Source: CAUVKI01 sp963552605 | GTDB taxonomy: Bacteria; Bacillota; Clostridia; Tissierellales; Peptoniphilaceae | Direction of reading: 5' to 3' | Assembly (NCBI GenBank): GCA_963552605.1 | Contig: CAUVKI010000045.1 | Span: 1 to 14,568 of the forward strand | DNA length: 14,568 bases | Shown: positions 1 to 7,275 of the stretch, piece by piece | Layout: every line of letters begins with the position of its first letter | Position numbering within the stretch: the stretch's first letter is position 1 | Notes under the pieces: generated by a model | Database searches by the model: none | Seen by the model: the letters and a program-made list of their open reading frames with translations, nothing else | What the model was told of the DNA's origin: nothing | Translations under genes and position numbers: made by a program

Positions 1-135
1 ATGGAAAAAGGAAGAGAACAGGGGATTGAAGAGGGAATGGAAAAAGGAATGGAAAGAGAAAGAAATATGATTATAGAAAGTATGAGAAGAGCCGGTATGT
101 CTGAAGAACAGATACAAAGGATTTTGTTGGCATAA
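1..135 (+). CDS. C-terminal tail of Rpn-family PD-(D/E)XK nuclease/putative transposase (5' end outside window)
   Basis: The frame is open from the first base and ends in TAA at 133-135, giving 44 residues. It has the repetitive, charged end typical of Rpn-family recombination-promoting nucleases/putative transposases: G-x-E-x-G steps (GREQGIEEGMEKGMERE) followed by a helical ending, MRRAGMSEEQIQRILLA. The nuclease domain itself lies upstream and is not visible, so the assignment rests only on this tail. Such tails are known to vary in repeat number; here the codons also repeat at DNA level (GGAATGGAAA units around 35-55). The ATG at position 1 is probably internal. Whether the full gene is intact cannot be judged. 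I am fairly sure of the family and have no evidence of activity. Confidence 0.6.
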   Translation: MEKGREQGIEEGMEKGMERERNMIIESMRRAGMSEEQIQRILLA

Positions 136-151
136 GATTATGGACAACAAA
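123..151. repeat. Imperfect dyad across the Rpn stop codon, upstream of purF
   Basis: The left arm TTTGTTG (123-129) matches the right arm CAACAAA (145-151) perfectly. Inside them CATAA (131-135) faces TTATG (138-142). The arms differ by one inserted base. RNA from here could fold into a hairpin with an inner loop, but no U-run follows, so it is not a typical terminator. It could be an operator or a processing/stability hairpin. It does not resemble the PurBox I know from Gram-positive pur operons. Confidence 0.4.
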
Positions 152-208
152 TAAAATTGAGTTATCGAATAGGTTTAATAAATAAAACTTATATCAGGAG
201 AAAAGAGA

Positions 209-1636
209 ATGCAGGAGCTACACGAAGAATGCGGTATTTTCGGGGTTTATTCTCCGATTGAGAAAGAGTTGCAAAATACGGTCTACTATGGGTTGTTTGC
301 ACTTCAGCACAGAGGACAGGAGTCTTGCGGTATAGTATTAAATTGCGACGGAGTTTTCCAAGGCTACAAGGAATTGGGAATTGTGAGCGATGTTTTTAAA
401 CCCGAAGTGCTTGAGGGAATGGGCAGAGGAAAAATTGCTCTGGGGCATGTGAGATATGCTTCTTCGGACAGCAATAACAGAAAAAACACCCAACCCATTG
501 ACGCAAATCACATAAAAGGAAGAATTGCAATAGGAATTAACGGCTGCATCACAAATTCAAAATCCATAAGGGAGAATTTGGAATTAAAAGGCTCCATATT
601 CACCACGACTTCGGACGCCGAACTGATAGCTCATGTCATAATTTCAGAAAGGTTAAAAACTTCTTCCATAGAAGAGGCTGTATCTTGTGCGATGACCCGC
701 CTTGAGGGAGCCTATTCTTTGGGAATAATGACTTCCACAAAGCTCCTTGCAGTAAGAGATCCGCACGGCATTCGTCCTCTGTGCTACGGAGAACTTGACG
801 ACGGCACTAAGATAATAGCCTCGGAGAGCTGTGCTTTGGAATCGGTGGGGGCGAGATTGGTAAGAGATGTAAGCCCCGGAGAAATTTTGGTAATCAACGA
901 GGACGGGGTGCAAAGCATAACTCACCACGTCGGGAAAGCCGAAAGAGCACTGTGTATTTTTGAATATATCTATTTTGGAAGACCCGATTCCAAGATAGAG
1001 GGCTATTCCGTTCACAAGGCAAGAATTAATGCCGGAAAATTTTTGGCAAGAGCTTTTCCGGCGGAAGCGGATATAGTTATAGGCGCACCGGATTCAGGTA
1101 TCGACGCTGCCTTAGGTTTTTCCGAGGAGTCGGGTATTCCCTATGAAACCGGTTTTGTAAAAAACAAATACATAGGGAGAACCTTTATAGCTCCAAAGCA
1201 GGAAATGCGTGAGGATTTGGTAAAAATAAAACTCAATCCGATAAGGGCGGTGGTTGAGGGGAAACGACTGGTGCTGGTTGATGATTCGATAGTCAGAGGC
1301 ACCACCTCAAAAAAAATAGTAAAGCTTCTGAAAGATTTCGGAGCAAAAGAAGTTCATATGAGAATATCTTCTCCGCCCTTTATCGGACTTTGTCACTACG
1401 GCACGGATATTGACAAGAAAGAAAATTTAATTGCCGTTTCCAATAGCGTTGAAGAAATAAGAAAATCCATTTCCGCCGATTCCTTAGGTTTTCTAAAAAT
1501 GGAGGATATGCTCAAAATCACGGATGACCCCTTAGCGGGATTTTGCAGGGGTTGCTTTGATGAAATCTATCCCACACCCGTTCCCAACGAATTGTTCGTC
1601 AGCAGATTTGATCAGCCCTTAAGCTTAAAAAAATAA
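209..1636 (+). CDS. purF: Amidophosphoribosyltransferase (glutamine PRPP amidotransferase)
   Basis: This enzyme catalyses the first committed step of purine synthesis: PRPP plus glutamine gives 5-phosphoribosylamine. At 475 aa it has the usual family length. The N-terminal Ntn glutaminase domain (about 8-235) starts with Cys8 in EECGIFGV, which becomes the nucleophile after removal of a 7-residue propeptide. GHVRYASS (79-86), Asn111-Gly112 of the oxyanion hole and TTSDAEL follow. The C-terminal phosphoribosyltransferase domain carries the PRPP loop VLVDDSIVRGTTS (355-367). Cys249, Cys395, Cys446 and Cys449 sit where the Bacillus-type enzyme binds its [4Fe-4S] cluster. The start is supported by AGGAG at 196-200. 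Unlike in most Firmicutes, no other pur gene is adjacent. One small oddity is Cys113 after the NG pair, where Asn is common (NGN). Confidence 0.96.
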   Translation: MQELHEECGIFGVYSPIEKELQNTVYYGLFALQHRGQESCGIVLNCDGVFQGYKELGIVSDVFKPEVLEGMGRGKIALGHVRYASSDSNNRKNTQPIDANHIKGRIAIGINGCITNSKSIRENLELKGSIFTTTSDAELIAHVIISERLKTSSIEEAVSCAMTRLEGAYSLGIMTSTKLLAVRDPHGIRPLCYGELDDGTKIIASESCALESVGARLVRDVSPGEILVINEDGVQSITHHVGKAERALCIFEYIYFGRPDSKIEGYSVHKARINAGKFLARAFPAEADIVIGAPDSGIDAALGFSEESGIPYETGFVKNKYIGRTFIAPKQEMREDLVKIKLNPIRAVVEGKRLVLVDDSIVRGTTSKKIVKLLKDFGAKEVHMRISSPPFIGLCHYGTDIDKKENLIAVSNSVEEIRKSISADSLGFLKMEDMLKITDDPLAGFCRGCFDEIYPTPVPNELFVSRFDQPLSLKK

Positions 1637-1661
1637 AGAATGGTAAGAAATATCTTAAGAT

Positions 1662-1703
1662 AAAAAAGCTCTCACCTAAACAAAATTAGGAGAGAGCTTT
1701 TTT
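1662..1703 (+). terminator. Rho-independent terminator of purF
   Basis: Arms GCTCTCACCTAA (1668-1679) and TTAGGAGAGAGC (1686-1697) pair over 12 positions with a single A-A mismatch, with a 6-nt loop. Six Ts follow (1698-1703). Six As before the stem (1662-1667) extend the pairing, so it could also stop leftward transcription. It isolates purF from the two-component genes. Confidence 0.9.
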
Positions 1704-1738
1704 AAACCACATTTTTTGCCCAAACATAACTTTAAAAA

Positions 1739-1747
1739 TGTTATAAT
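1739..1747 (+). promoter_or_regulatory. Extended -10 promoter of the LytTR two-component operon
   Basis: TGTTATAAT matches the extended -10 consensus TGnTATAAT exactly, with TATAAT at 1742-1747. No good -35 lies at 17 bp; TTGCCC at 1716-1721 is 20 bp away and poor. It sits between the purF terminator and the regulator gene, giving a leader of about 40 nt. Confidence 0.7.
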
Positions 1748-1783
1748 CTGTGGTGCTGAATTTTTTTAATAATTAAAACCCAA

Positions 1784-1789
1784 GTGAGG
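1784..1789 (+). promoter_or_regulatory. Shine-Dalgarno site that fixes the regulator start at 1796
   Basis: GTGAGG ends 6 nt before ATG 1796. A longer frame could begin at the GTG inside this same site, but the site is better explained as the ribosome-binding sequence, and MKIALVDDD is a normal start for a receiver domain. Confidence 0.8.
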
Positions 1790-1795
1790 TACGAA

Positions 1796-2506
1796 ATGAA
1801 AATAGCCTTGGTTGACGACGATATTAAGGACTTAAATAATGCAGCGGAGCTTTTGATAAATTGGCAGGAGGATAAACAGATCCTTTTGGATATTTTTGCC
1901 TTTTCAAGCGGAAAGGAATTTTTAAGCTCATTTGAGAAGGATAAATATTCCGCAGTGTTTTTGGATATCTATATGGATATGAGCGGAATGGAACTGGCAA
2001 GGGAGATAAGAAAAATTGATGAGGATATAAAGATTATCTTTACCACAATGAGCGAGGAATTTTTTGCTGAAGGCTACGATGTGGAAGCCGTTCACTATCT
2101 CCTAAAACCTCTTACAAGAGAAAAAGTTGCACAGGCTCTTCATAGATTGAGAGAACTTTTTTTGCGTGAAGAGAGCTATATTTATTTTCCGGACGGGAAA
2201 AATGTTTTAAAAATAAAGAAAAACGAAATTATGTGCGTAGAAACCAGAAGAAACGGCATAAACATAATTCTAAAAGACGAAATAATCTCCGCCAATTGCT
2301 CACTTTCGGAAGCAAAACGGCATTTGCAGTTTGAAAATTTTTACCAATGTCATAGATACTGCATTGTGTGTTTTGATTGGGTACTTAAAGTTGAGGAGGA
2401 CGCTTTTATTTTAGAAAACGGAACCAGAGTAATCATAAGACGAGAGGGCAGAAAACAAATTAAAGAAGCTTATTATCACTACTTTATGAAAAACTTGAGG
2501 GATTAG
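1796..2506 (+). CDS. LytTR-family response regulator (AgrA/LytR/ComE type)
   Basis: This is a 236-aa DNA-binding response regulator. The receiver domain (about 1-118) has the acidic cluster Asp7-Asp8-Asp9, phospho-acceptor Asp57 in VFLDIYMD, Thr83/Thr84, and Lys104 in YLLKPL. The C-terminal LytTR domain (about 128-232) has the family pattern of a Phe-x-x-x-His-Arg strand (FYQCHRYCIV), a short VLKVEED turn and an NGTRVIIRREGRKQI ending. LytTR regulators bind paired 9-bp direct repeats about 21 bp apart. Such a pair lies at 4031-4062, upstream of the lipoprotein/C11 unit, so that unit is the likely target. The gene is followed after 3 nt by its kinase. No similar box is visible before its own promoter, so autoregulation is not evident. 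Confidence 0.93.
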   Translation: MKIALVDDDIKDLNNAAELLINWQEDKQILLDIFAFSSGKEFLSSFEKDKYSAVFLDIYMDMSGMELAREIRKIDEDIKIIFTTMSEEFFAEGYDVEAVHYLLKPLTREKVAQALHRLRELFLREESYIYFPDGKNVLKIKKNEIMCVETRRNGINIILKDEIISANCSLSEAKRHLQFENFYQCHRYCIVCFDWVLKVEEDAFILENGTRVIIRREGRKQIKEAYYHYFMKNLRD

Positions 2507-2509
2507 ACT

Positions 2510-3844
2510 ATGGCGAATCATATAACAAATTACCTGTATGTTATCTTGGGGATTGTTCCGTTTGCCTATGTGAGATATCACCCTTTTTTCAATAAGCTAA
2601 GAATCAACAAAAAAATATTTTTTATAATCTTTATGCTACTCTCCGTTATCGAAGCATTTATTTTCGATAATATTTCTTCTTATGGTTCTTTTATGGGGAT
2701 TTCCGACAGAGATAAATTTTTGAGAAACTGCTATTTTTTCTATTTTTTACTATCTATGATAATTATAAAAGAAGATTTTGTAAAAAATATTTTTGTTTGG
2801 TTTTTCAGCTTCATAGTTTCATCATTTGTGATAGCCGCCTGTCTGCTGTCCGAGTTGTTTTTTGATTTGCCGGTGGAATATGGAGTCTATACCTTAACGA
2901 TGATTTTAATTCTTCCGACTTTTATATTTTTTTCACTTCGCTACATAAAAAAAGTGATAATACCTCTGGTCTATGAAACGGATATAAAAATACTTCGGAT
3001 ATGTACAATAATCGTTGCATTGGTATTTTTTATGGTTTTAATTTCTTCATCGGTACTAAGTGATGCCTTTCATATTAACACGGTTGAAAAAAATGTAGGT
3101 GCGGCACTTTTTGCAATTCGTGTATTCGGAGCTTTGACGACGCTTTTGGTCTGTTTTCTTCTAAAACGCATAATGGACAATCAGGTGGAAATAGATATGC
3201 TGACTCATCGCCAATATTTGCAGGAAACTATGCTTGCGGTATCAAAGGAGCAGTTTTCAAATCTGTCACAAAAAATTGAGGAGACTAAGCGTGCCCGCCA
3301 CGACATCAGACATCATCTGACGGCAATAAAGGTTCATATTGAAAAAAAAGATATGGAAGGGTTGACATCTTATGTTGATGAGCTTGTCAAGGGATTGCCC
3401 ACAAATAAAACCTTGCTCTTTTGCGAAAATACCACGGTTCATAATATTCTTTCATACTACTATGAGAAATCCAATCATTTCGGAATAGATATAGCAATCG
3501 ACGCAAAAATCCCGAAGGATTTAATCCTCACCGATTCGGAGCTATGGGTTCTCTTAGGTAACCTTTTGGAAAATGCGATTGAAGGCTCCAATCGAGCGGA
3601 AAGTGATAAAAAAGAAATCAAAGTAAAACTTTTCTACAAGGGAAACACCTTTGGAGTACTGGTGGAGAACACCTGCGACGAAAATAAAATCAACAGAGCC
3701 GATAAAGAATATCTTTCTTCTAAGGGAGAACAACACGGAATAGGGATTGAAAGTGTGACTTATCTTGTAAAAAAATACGACGGCATTGCAGAATTTAGAG
3801 TTTTCAATTCCAAATTCATTGCTTCGATAGTGATGAGCAGATAG
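2510..3844 (+). CDS. AgrC-like membrane sensor histidine kinase (GHKL, HPK10 type)
   Basis: This 444-aa kinase has about seven hydrophobic segments in the first 220 residues (roughly 9-22, 35-52, 73-86, 93-118, 126-146, 162-183, 199-218) and no extracellular domain, as in peptide-sensing AgrC/ComD/VirS kinases. A helical linker (220-260) leads to the H-box RARHDIRHH with His264 as phospho-acceptor, the N-box NLLENAIEG (351-359) and the G-box GIGI (410-413). GAGGG at 2497-2501, inside the end of the regulator gene, places the start 3 nt after its stop, so the two are co-translated. It presumably phosphorylates the LytTR regulator. No agrB/agrD-type peptide or exporter gene is in the window, so the signal is unknown. 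Confidence 0.9.
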   Translation: MANHITNYLYVILGIVPFAYVRYHPFFNKLRINKKIFFIIFMLLSVIEAFIFDNISSYGSFMGISDRDKFLRNCYFFYFLLSMIIIKEDFVKNIFVWFFSFIVSSFVIAACLLSELFFDLPVEYGVYTLTMILILPTFIFFSLRYIKKVIIPLVYETDIKILRICTIIVALVFFMVLISSSVLSDAFHINTVEKNVGAALFAIRVFGALTTLLVCFLLKRIMDNQVEIDMLTHRQYLQETMLAVSKEQFSNLSQKIEETKRARHDIRHHLTAIKVHIEKKDMEGLTSYVDELVKGLPTNKTLLFCENTTVHNILSYYYEKSNHFGIDIAIDAKIPKDLILTDSELWVLLGNLLENAIEGSNRAESDKKEIKVKLFYKGNTFGVLVENTCDENKINRADKEYLSSKGEQHGIGIESVTYLVKKYDGIAEFRVFNSKFIASIVMSR

Positions 3845-4070
3845 AATTTTTAAATAAAAAAAGTTTGAGGGGCATTGAGTTTTTCCGACTCATACTATTA
3901 TTTCTTTGAATTATGGATATAAACAATTTGTAGTCCGCAGAAGATACACGAATTTTTGTGGTCGAAAAATAGATATAACCATACTTCTATTGAAGAATAG
4001 TATCATATGAACTTTGAACTTTTTTTATTTACGGTTAAGCACAAAAAAACGACAATTCAGCATAAAGTTA
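3845..4070. other. Intergenic region before the surface-protein unit
   Basis: No convincing ORF is present. A weak 5-bp hairpin (TGAGT 3876-3880 with ACTCA 3888-3892), followed by T-rich sequence, might end kinase transcription but is poor. An imperfect dyad spans 3981-4003: ATACT and AGTAT at the ends, or CTATT/AATAG around a GAAG tetraloop as an alternative fold. A 7-bp tandem GAACTTT repeat occupies 4009-4022. The clearest element, at 4031-4062, is listed separately. Confidence 0.5.
4031..4062 (+). promoter_or_regulatory. Candidate LytTR-regulator binding site (tandem direct repeats)
   Basis: ACGGTTAAGCA (4031-4041) and ACAATTCAGCA (4052-4062) agree at 8 of 11 positions and start exactly 21 bp apart, two helical turns, on the same strand. 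Known AgrA and ComE sites are direct repeats of about 9 bp resembling ACAnTTnAG with a 12-bp spacer, and this pair fits that form. The right repeat ends 8 bp before the putative -35 of the 4132 promoter, a position suited to activation. Binding by the regulator at 1796-2506 is inferred from closeness and family. Confidence 0.68.
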
Positions 4071-4098
4071 TTGTTTTTTTCTCTCGCTCGAATATAAT
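4071..4098 (+). promoter_or_regulatory. Promoter of the surface-protein/C11 protease unit
   Basis: A perfect -10 TATAAT (4093-4098) lies 16 bp after a poor -35, TTGTTT (4071-4076). A weak -35 under an upstream tandem repeat is typical of an activator-dependent promoter. Transcription would begin near 4105, leaving a leader of about 27 nt. Confidence 0.7.
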
Positions 4099-4131
4099 TA
4101 CGCCATTGTTATCTTAGAAAGGGGGTTAAAT

Positions 4132-4512
4132 ATGCTGGGAGTAAAGGTAAAGAATGTAAAGTTCAAGAATGAGTATTCGATTCAAGAGCTTTACGATAAG
4201 ATCAAAAGCGAGAAGTTTTCCGCAGGAATACCTTCGATCACTAAGCACGGAGCTGCTGAGATAATAACTTTTCCGCCGCTTGACAGACAAAATCAGGTTT
4301 GGGTTATGAAAGCCGGTTTTGGTGAAAAATCTTCCAAATATTCCGTCCAAAAAGCTCAAGAGGCGGGAGTTGGAAAGATGGCGGGGAATATGGTGATTGA
4401 TGAATTGACCGGCGGTGTGTTCGGTATGTTCGGAGTATTCGGAAGCAAAGTGAAGCAGTGTGAAAAACTGGTTGAAGCGACAGCCGGTGAGTTGGAAGCA
4501 TTGAACTTATGA
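4132..4512 (+). CDS. Unrecognised 126-aa protein, first gene of the C11 unit
   Basis: I do not recognise a family. It has a strong ribosome site (AAAGGGGG, 4118-4125, 6-nt spacing) and begins MLGVKVKNVKF. It has no signal peptide or lipobox, so it probably stays in the cytoplasm. Residues 1-65 alternate charged and hydrophobic residues as in a mixed alpha/beta fold, with a short FPPLDRQNQVWVMKAGFG stretch. The middle (about 66-90) is helical, residues 91-105 form a glycine-rich hydrophobic patch (LTGGVFGMFGVFG) that could touch a membrane or a partner, and the last 20 residues are a likely helix. It is followed after 16 nt by the lipoprotein gene and shares its promoter, so a role in the same surface process is likely. 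Coding status is supported by the promoter and ribosome site and by the lack of another good frame. Confidence 0.75.
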   Translation: MLGVKVKNVKFKNEYSIQELYDKIKSEKFSAGIPSITKHGAAEIITFPPLDRQNQVWVMKAGFGEKSSKYSVQKAQEAGVGKMAGNMVIDELTGGVFGMFGVFGSKVKQCEKLVEATAGELEALNL

Positions 4513-4528
4513 TTTTGGGAGGAAAAAA

Positions 4529-5122
4529 ATGAAGAGAAAATTTTTAGCATTACTTATTGCATTGTTTATGGTGGCAACGGCACTTTCCGCATGCGGAGGA
4601 GATAAGGGCGGCAAAGAGGCTGACAGCGGTACGACTCAGAACAAATCGGAAGACAGTTCAGGTAGCGGTAAGTCCGAGAAAAAAGACAATTCGGCTGATG
4701 CTGATGCTGATGACGATTCCGAAGATGATGGCGATGATTCGGATCAAGGCGGCGGAAATGATTTGTTGACTGCGCTTAAGGAAAGATTTACAATCGGATA
4801 TGTTGGTGTAGGTGACGATGATTCCGAGTTCTATTGGGCAGTTGACGAAAGTGTCAGCGAAGGACTGCTTTTTATAGTCAATGCTGACAAAACTCAAAGT
4901 GTGACATATATCGGTGCTATCGAAGAAGAGGACGGCGGATGGCTGAGAATCAAAGATGAGAGTACAGGTGGAGAGGTTAAGGTGCAGGTTGAAGATGTAT
5001 CCGACAGTGACAGAAAGGCTATTAAATTAACCACCGAGGACGGAAGTTTCGCCGTACTTGCGTCTGCACCTGCAGATCAAGTTATAGACGGAGCGTTTGA
5101 GGCTGAAGCTGAAGTAAAATAG
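4529..5122 (+). CDS. Acidic cell-surface lipoprotein of unknown function
   Basis: The 197-aa product starts with a lipoprotein signal: charged MKRK, a hydrophobic core, then the lipobox L-S-A-C with Cys22 as the lipidated residue after cleavage. A low-complexity linker (about 23-76), rich in Gly, Ser, Lys and then Asp/Glu (the DADADADDD run), holds the rest away from the membrane and might bind cations. The C-terminal domain (about 78-197) is predicted mostly beta (FTIGYVGVG, YWAVDES, GGWLRIKDE, GEVKVQVED) and not one I recognise. GGAGGA near 4518 supports the start. It lies between the unknown 126-aa gene and the C11 protease, with a hairpin after it, and may be a partner or substrate of the protease. 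Confidence 0.85.
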   Translation: MKRKFLALLIALFMVATALSACGGDKGGKEADSGTTQNKSEDSSGSGKSEKKDNSADADADDDSEDDGDDSDQGGGNDLLTALKERFTIGYVGVGDDDSEFYWAVDESVSEGLLFIVNADKTQSVTYIGAIEEEDGGWLRIKDESTGGEVKVQVEDVSDSDRKAIKLTTEDGSFAVLASAPADQVIDGAFEAEAEVK

Positions 5123-5159
5123 TTGTAATTCGCTTCACTTTGCTGTAAAAGTAATTGTG

Positions 5160-5197
5160 AAAGAGTGTTCCATATTTTGGACACTCTTTTATTTTAC
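5160..5197 (+). terminator. Hairpin with T-rich tail between lipoprotein and C11 protease genes
   Basis: The stem pairs AAAGAGTGT(T)CC (5160-5171, one bulged T) with GGACACTCTTT (5179-5189) around a 7-nt loop and is followed by TTTATTTT-like sequence. It looks like an intrinsic terminator. As no new promoter is obvious in the short gap before 5215, it more likely trims protease expression by partial termination than separates two transcripts. Confidence 0.75.
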
Positions 5198-5214
5198 ATA
5201 TTGGGGAGGAATTT

Positions 5215-7233
5215 ATGAAAGGTAAAATCAATAAGGGAATTCTTATAATTTTAGCGTTGGTGGTAGTTGCAGTAATCGCTTTTTTCGCCCTGTCTGATGA
5301 TGAAGATGAAGAAAAAACTCTCTCGGAAAATACTGTGAGTAATGAGTCCAATAAATCCCAAAAAAATAGTGATGAATCGTGGGTATTTTATTGGTATATT
5401 TGCGGAAGTGACCTTGAGAGCGAAAACGGCTGCGCCACATCGGATTTGGAAGAACTTATGAGCGTGGAACTTCCCAAAAATATAAAAGTTGTGTTTGAGG
5501 CGGGAGGAAGTTCCGCTTGGGAAAATGACCTTGATGCGGAAAAACTTACAAGAGGGGTTTACAGCTCCGAAGGACTTGAAATAATCGAAGAACTTCCCTC
5601 CGCAAATATGGGAAGTGCCGAAACTCTATCGGATTTTCTAAGCTTTTGCAACAAAAACTATCCTGCCGATAAACGGGCGGTTTTGTTTTGGAACCACGGC
5701 GGAGGTTCCGTATCGGGACTTGCGTTTGATGAACTCTATGATTTTGACTCGCTTAATCTTTCAGAATTATCTTCCGCATTCAAAGAGCAAAACACCGGAG
5801 AAAAATATGAACTTGTGGGTTTTGACACCTGTTTAATGGCAACGATAGATGTTGCGGACACCTTTGACGAGTATGCGAACTATATGGTTGCCTCAGAGGA
5901 ATTGGAACCGGGCTGCGGCTGGAGTTATGATTTATTTTTTGAAGCTTTGGCTGAAAATCCCTCTATGGACGGAGCGGAACTTGGCAAAGTGATTTGCGAT
6001 AGCTTCTATAAGGGGTGTGAAGACATCGGACAGGAGGACGGAGTAACTTTATCCGTCACGGATCTAAGCAAGGTTAAAAACTTGGTTGAGGCGTATAATG
6101 CCGTTGGAAAGGAAGTTCTTGTTTCAGCGGGAGAGGACGAGCGTTATATTACCGAATTTTCCCGTTCGGCTTACTCCGCCGAAAACTATGGCGGAAATAA
6201 TGACTCCGAGGGCTACACCAATATGGTTGATATGGGGGATTTGGTAAGAAACGCAGTTGATGATGAATTGCTTTACGAAAGCGGAGCAAAACTTTTGGAA
6301 GCCTTGGATAAAGCCATTGTCTATAAAATCAACGGAGACTTGAGGGAAAAATCCTCCGGTCTCTCCTGCTACTATTCCTACAACGGAGACTATGACGATT
6401 TTTCCTTTTTTTCAAAGATAAGTGCAAGCCCCGCCTTTTCATACTACTTTGATTATCTTCTTACGGGAGAGGCGAGCAATGAATTAACTCAATATGCAAA
6501 AGAGGAAACGCAGGCTCCGCAAACTTCCGGGAGTTCGGGCGGCTTTTTTTCCTCCATTTCCGCACCCAGTTCCGAAGAATATGAAGATCACACTGTGGAT
6601 ATTACCGATGACAATGTTGCAGTTTTAAATTTGGGAAAAGAAAAAGCGGACAAGCTCTCTTCAATTTATTTCAACCTCGCCTATATTGATGATGAAAGCA
6701 ATATGATGATATACTTAGGGCAGGACAATGACATAATTTCCGACTGGGACAACGGAGTGTTCAAAGACAATTTCAGAGGAGTCTGGGGAAGTATTGACGG
6801 GTGTTTGGTCTATATGGAACTTTCGGACGAAACCGAAAATTATCAAATCTATGCCGTTCCGATACTATTGAATGGAGAAAAATATGTACTTTCCGTTTCT
6901 TATGACTTTAAGTCGGAAGAATATAAAATTTTGGGAGCAAGACGCTCAATCGATGATAACGGAATGACGGATAAGTTTTTAAGAGCTCTGAAGACGGGAG
7001 ATGTGATTGAGCCTTTGCACTATGTGATGGAAGACTATGAATCGTCAGATGAGCCGGAACTTATGCCGATTGAAAAATTAAAGGTGACCGAAAAAACCGC
7101 TTTTGAAGAAATCGACCTTGGCGACGGCACTTTTGTTATGATGTTCGAGATGAAAGACAACAGAGGAAACAGCTACGAATCCGAAATTGTTATAATAGAA
7201 TACAAAGATGGAAATATAGAAATTTCCAAATAA
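5215..7233 (+). CDS. Membrane-anchored clostripain-related cysteine peptidase (family C11)
   Basis: This 672-aa protein starts with an uncleaved signal-anchor: KGKINK, then a hydrophobic stretch at about 8-26 with no lipobox, then an acidic linker. The catalytic part (about 54-415) shows C11 hallmarks: WYICGSDLES (60-69), catalytic His161 in FWNHGGG, catalytic Cys206 in FDTCLMA, and a later GLSCYYSYNG strand. Asp204, two residues before the Cys, matches the S1 residue that gives C11 enzymes such as PmC11 a preference for Arg/Lys. C11 enzymes mature by self-cleavage between His and Cys; Lys190 and Lys197 are possible sites here. A Ser/Gly/Pro-rich linker (about 430-455) joins a roughly 215-aa C-terminal domain that I do not recognise. 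GGGGAGGA (5203-5210) supports the start. In Clostridium perfringens, clostripain expression is controlled by the related VirSR system. Confidence 0.92.
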   Translation: MKGKINKGILIILALVVVAVIAFFALSDDEDEEKTLSENTVSNESNKSQKNSDESWVFYWYICGSDLESENGCATSDLEELMSVELPKNIKVVFEAGGSSAWENDLDAEKLTRGVYSSEGLEIIEELPSANMGSAETLSDFLSFCNKNYPADKRAVLFWNHGGGSVSGLAFDELYDFDSLNLSELSSAFKEQNTGEKYELVGFDTCLMATIDVADTFDEYANYMVASEELEPGCGWSYDLFFEALAENPSMDGAELGKVICDSFYKGCEDIGQEDGVTLSVTDLSKVKNLVEAYNAVGKEVLVSAGEDERYITEFSRSAYSAENYGGNNDSEGYTNMVDMGDLVRNAVDDELLYESGAKLLEALDKAIVYKINGDLREKSSGLSCYYSYNGDYDDFSFFSKISASPAFSYYFDYLLTGEASNELTQYAKEETQAPQTSGSSGGFFSSISAPSSEEYEDHTVDITDDNVAVLNLGKEKADKLSSIYFNLAYIDDESNMMIYLGQDNDIISDWDNGVFKDNFRGVWGSIDGCLVYMELSDETENYQIYAVPILLNGEKYVLSVSYDFKSEEYKILGARRSIDDNGMTDKFLRALKTGDVIEPLHYVMEDYESSDEPELMPIEKLKVTEKTAFEEIDLGDGTFVMMFEMKDNRGNSYESEIVIIEYKDGNIEISK

Positions 7234-7236
7234 AAA

Positions 7237-7264
7237 ATGCCTGCTTATTGCAGGCAATTTTTTT
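7237..7264. terminator. Bidirectional terminator between the C11 gene and the M18 gene
   Basis: TGCCTGC (7238-7244) and GCAGGCA (7250-7256) form a perfect 7-bp stem with a TTATT loop. Ts at 7258-7264 follow on the plus strand and the A-run 7232-7237 supplies Us for the minus strand. The two convergent genes end 3 nt before and 12 nt after it, so it serves both. Confidence 0.92.
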
Positions 7265-7275
7265 GGAGAATGGTA

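Noticed and set aside
3876..3905. Hairpin TGAGT/ACTCA after the kinase gene as a terminator
   Set aside because: The stem has only 5 bp and the following sequence is mixed, not a clean T-run; listed only as a weak possibility.
4009..4022. Tandem GAACTTT repeat as part of the regulator site
   Set aside because: It does not match the 21-bp spacing or the ACnnTTnAG form of the boxes at 4031-4062, and two 7-mers in AT-rich DNA may be chance.
4126..4550. Three overlapping minus-strand frames (4126-4359, 4304-4501, 4356-4550)
   Set aside because: They have no ribosome sites, show no family features, and lie opposite a plus-strand gene with a strong ribosome site.
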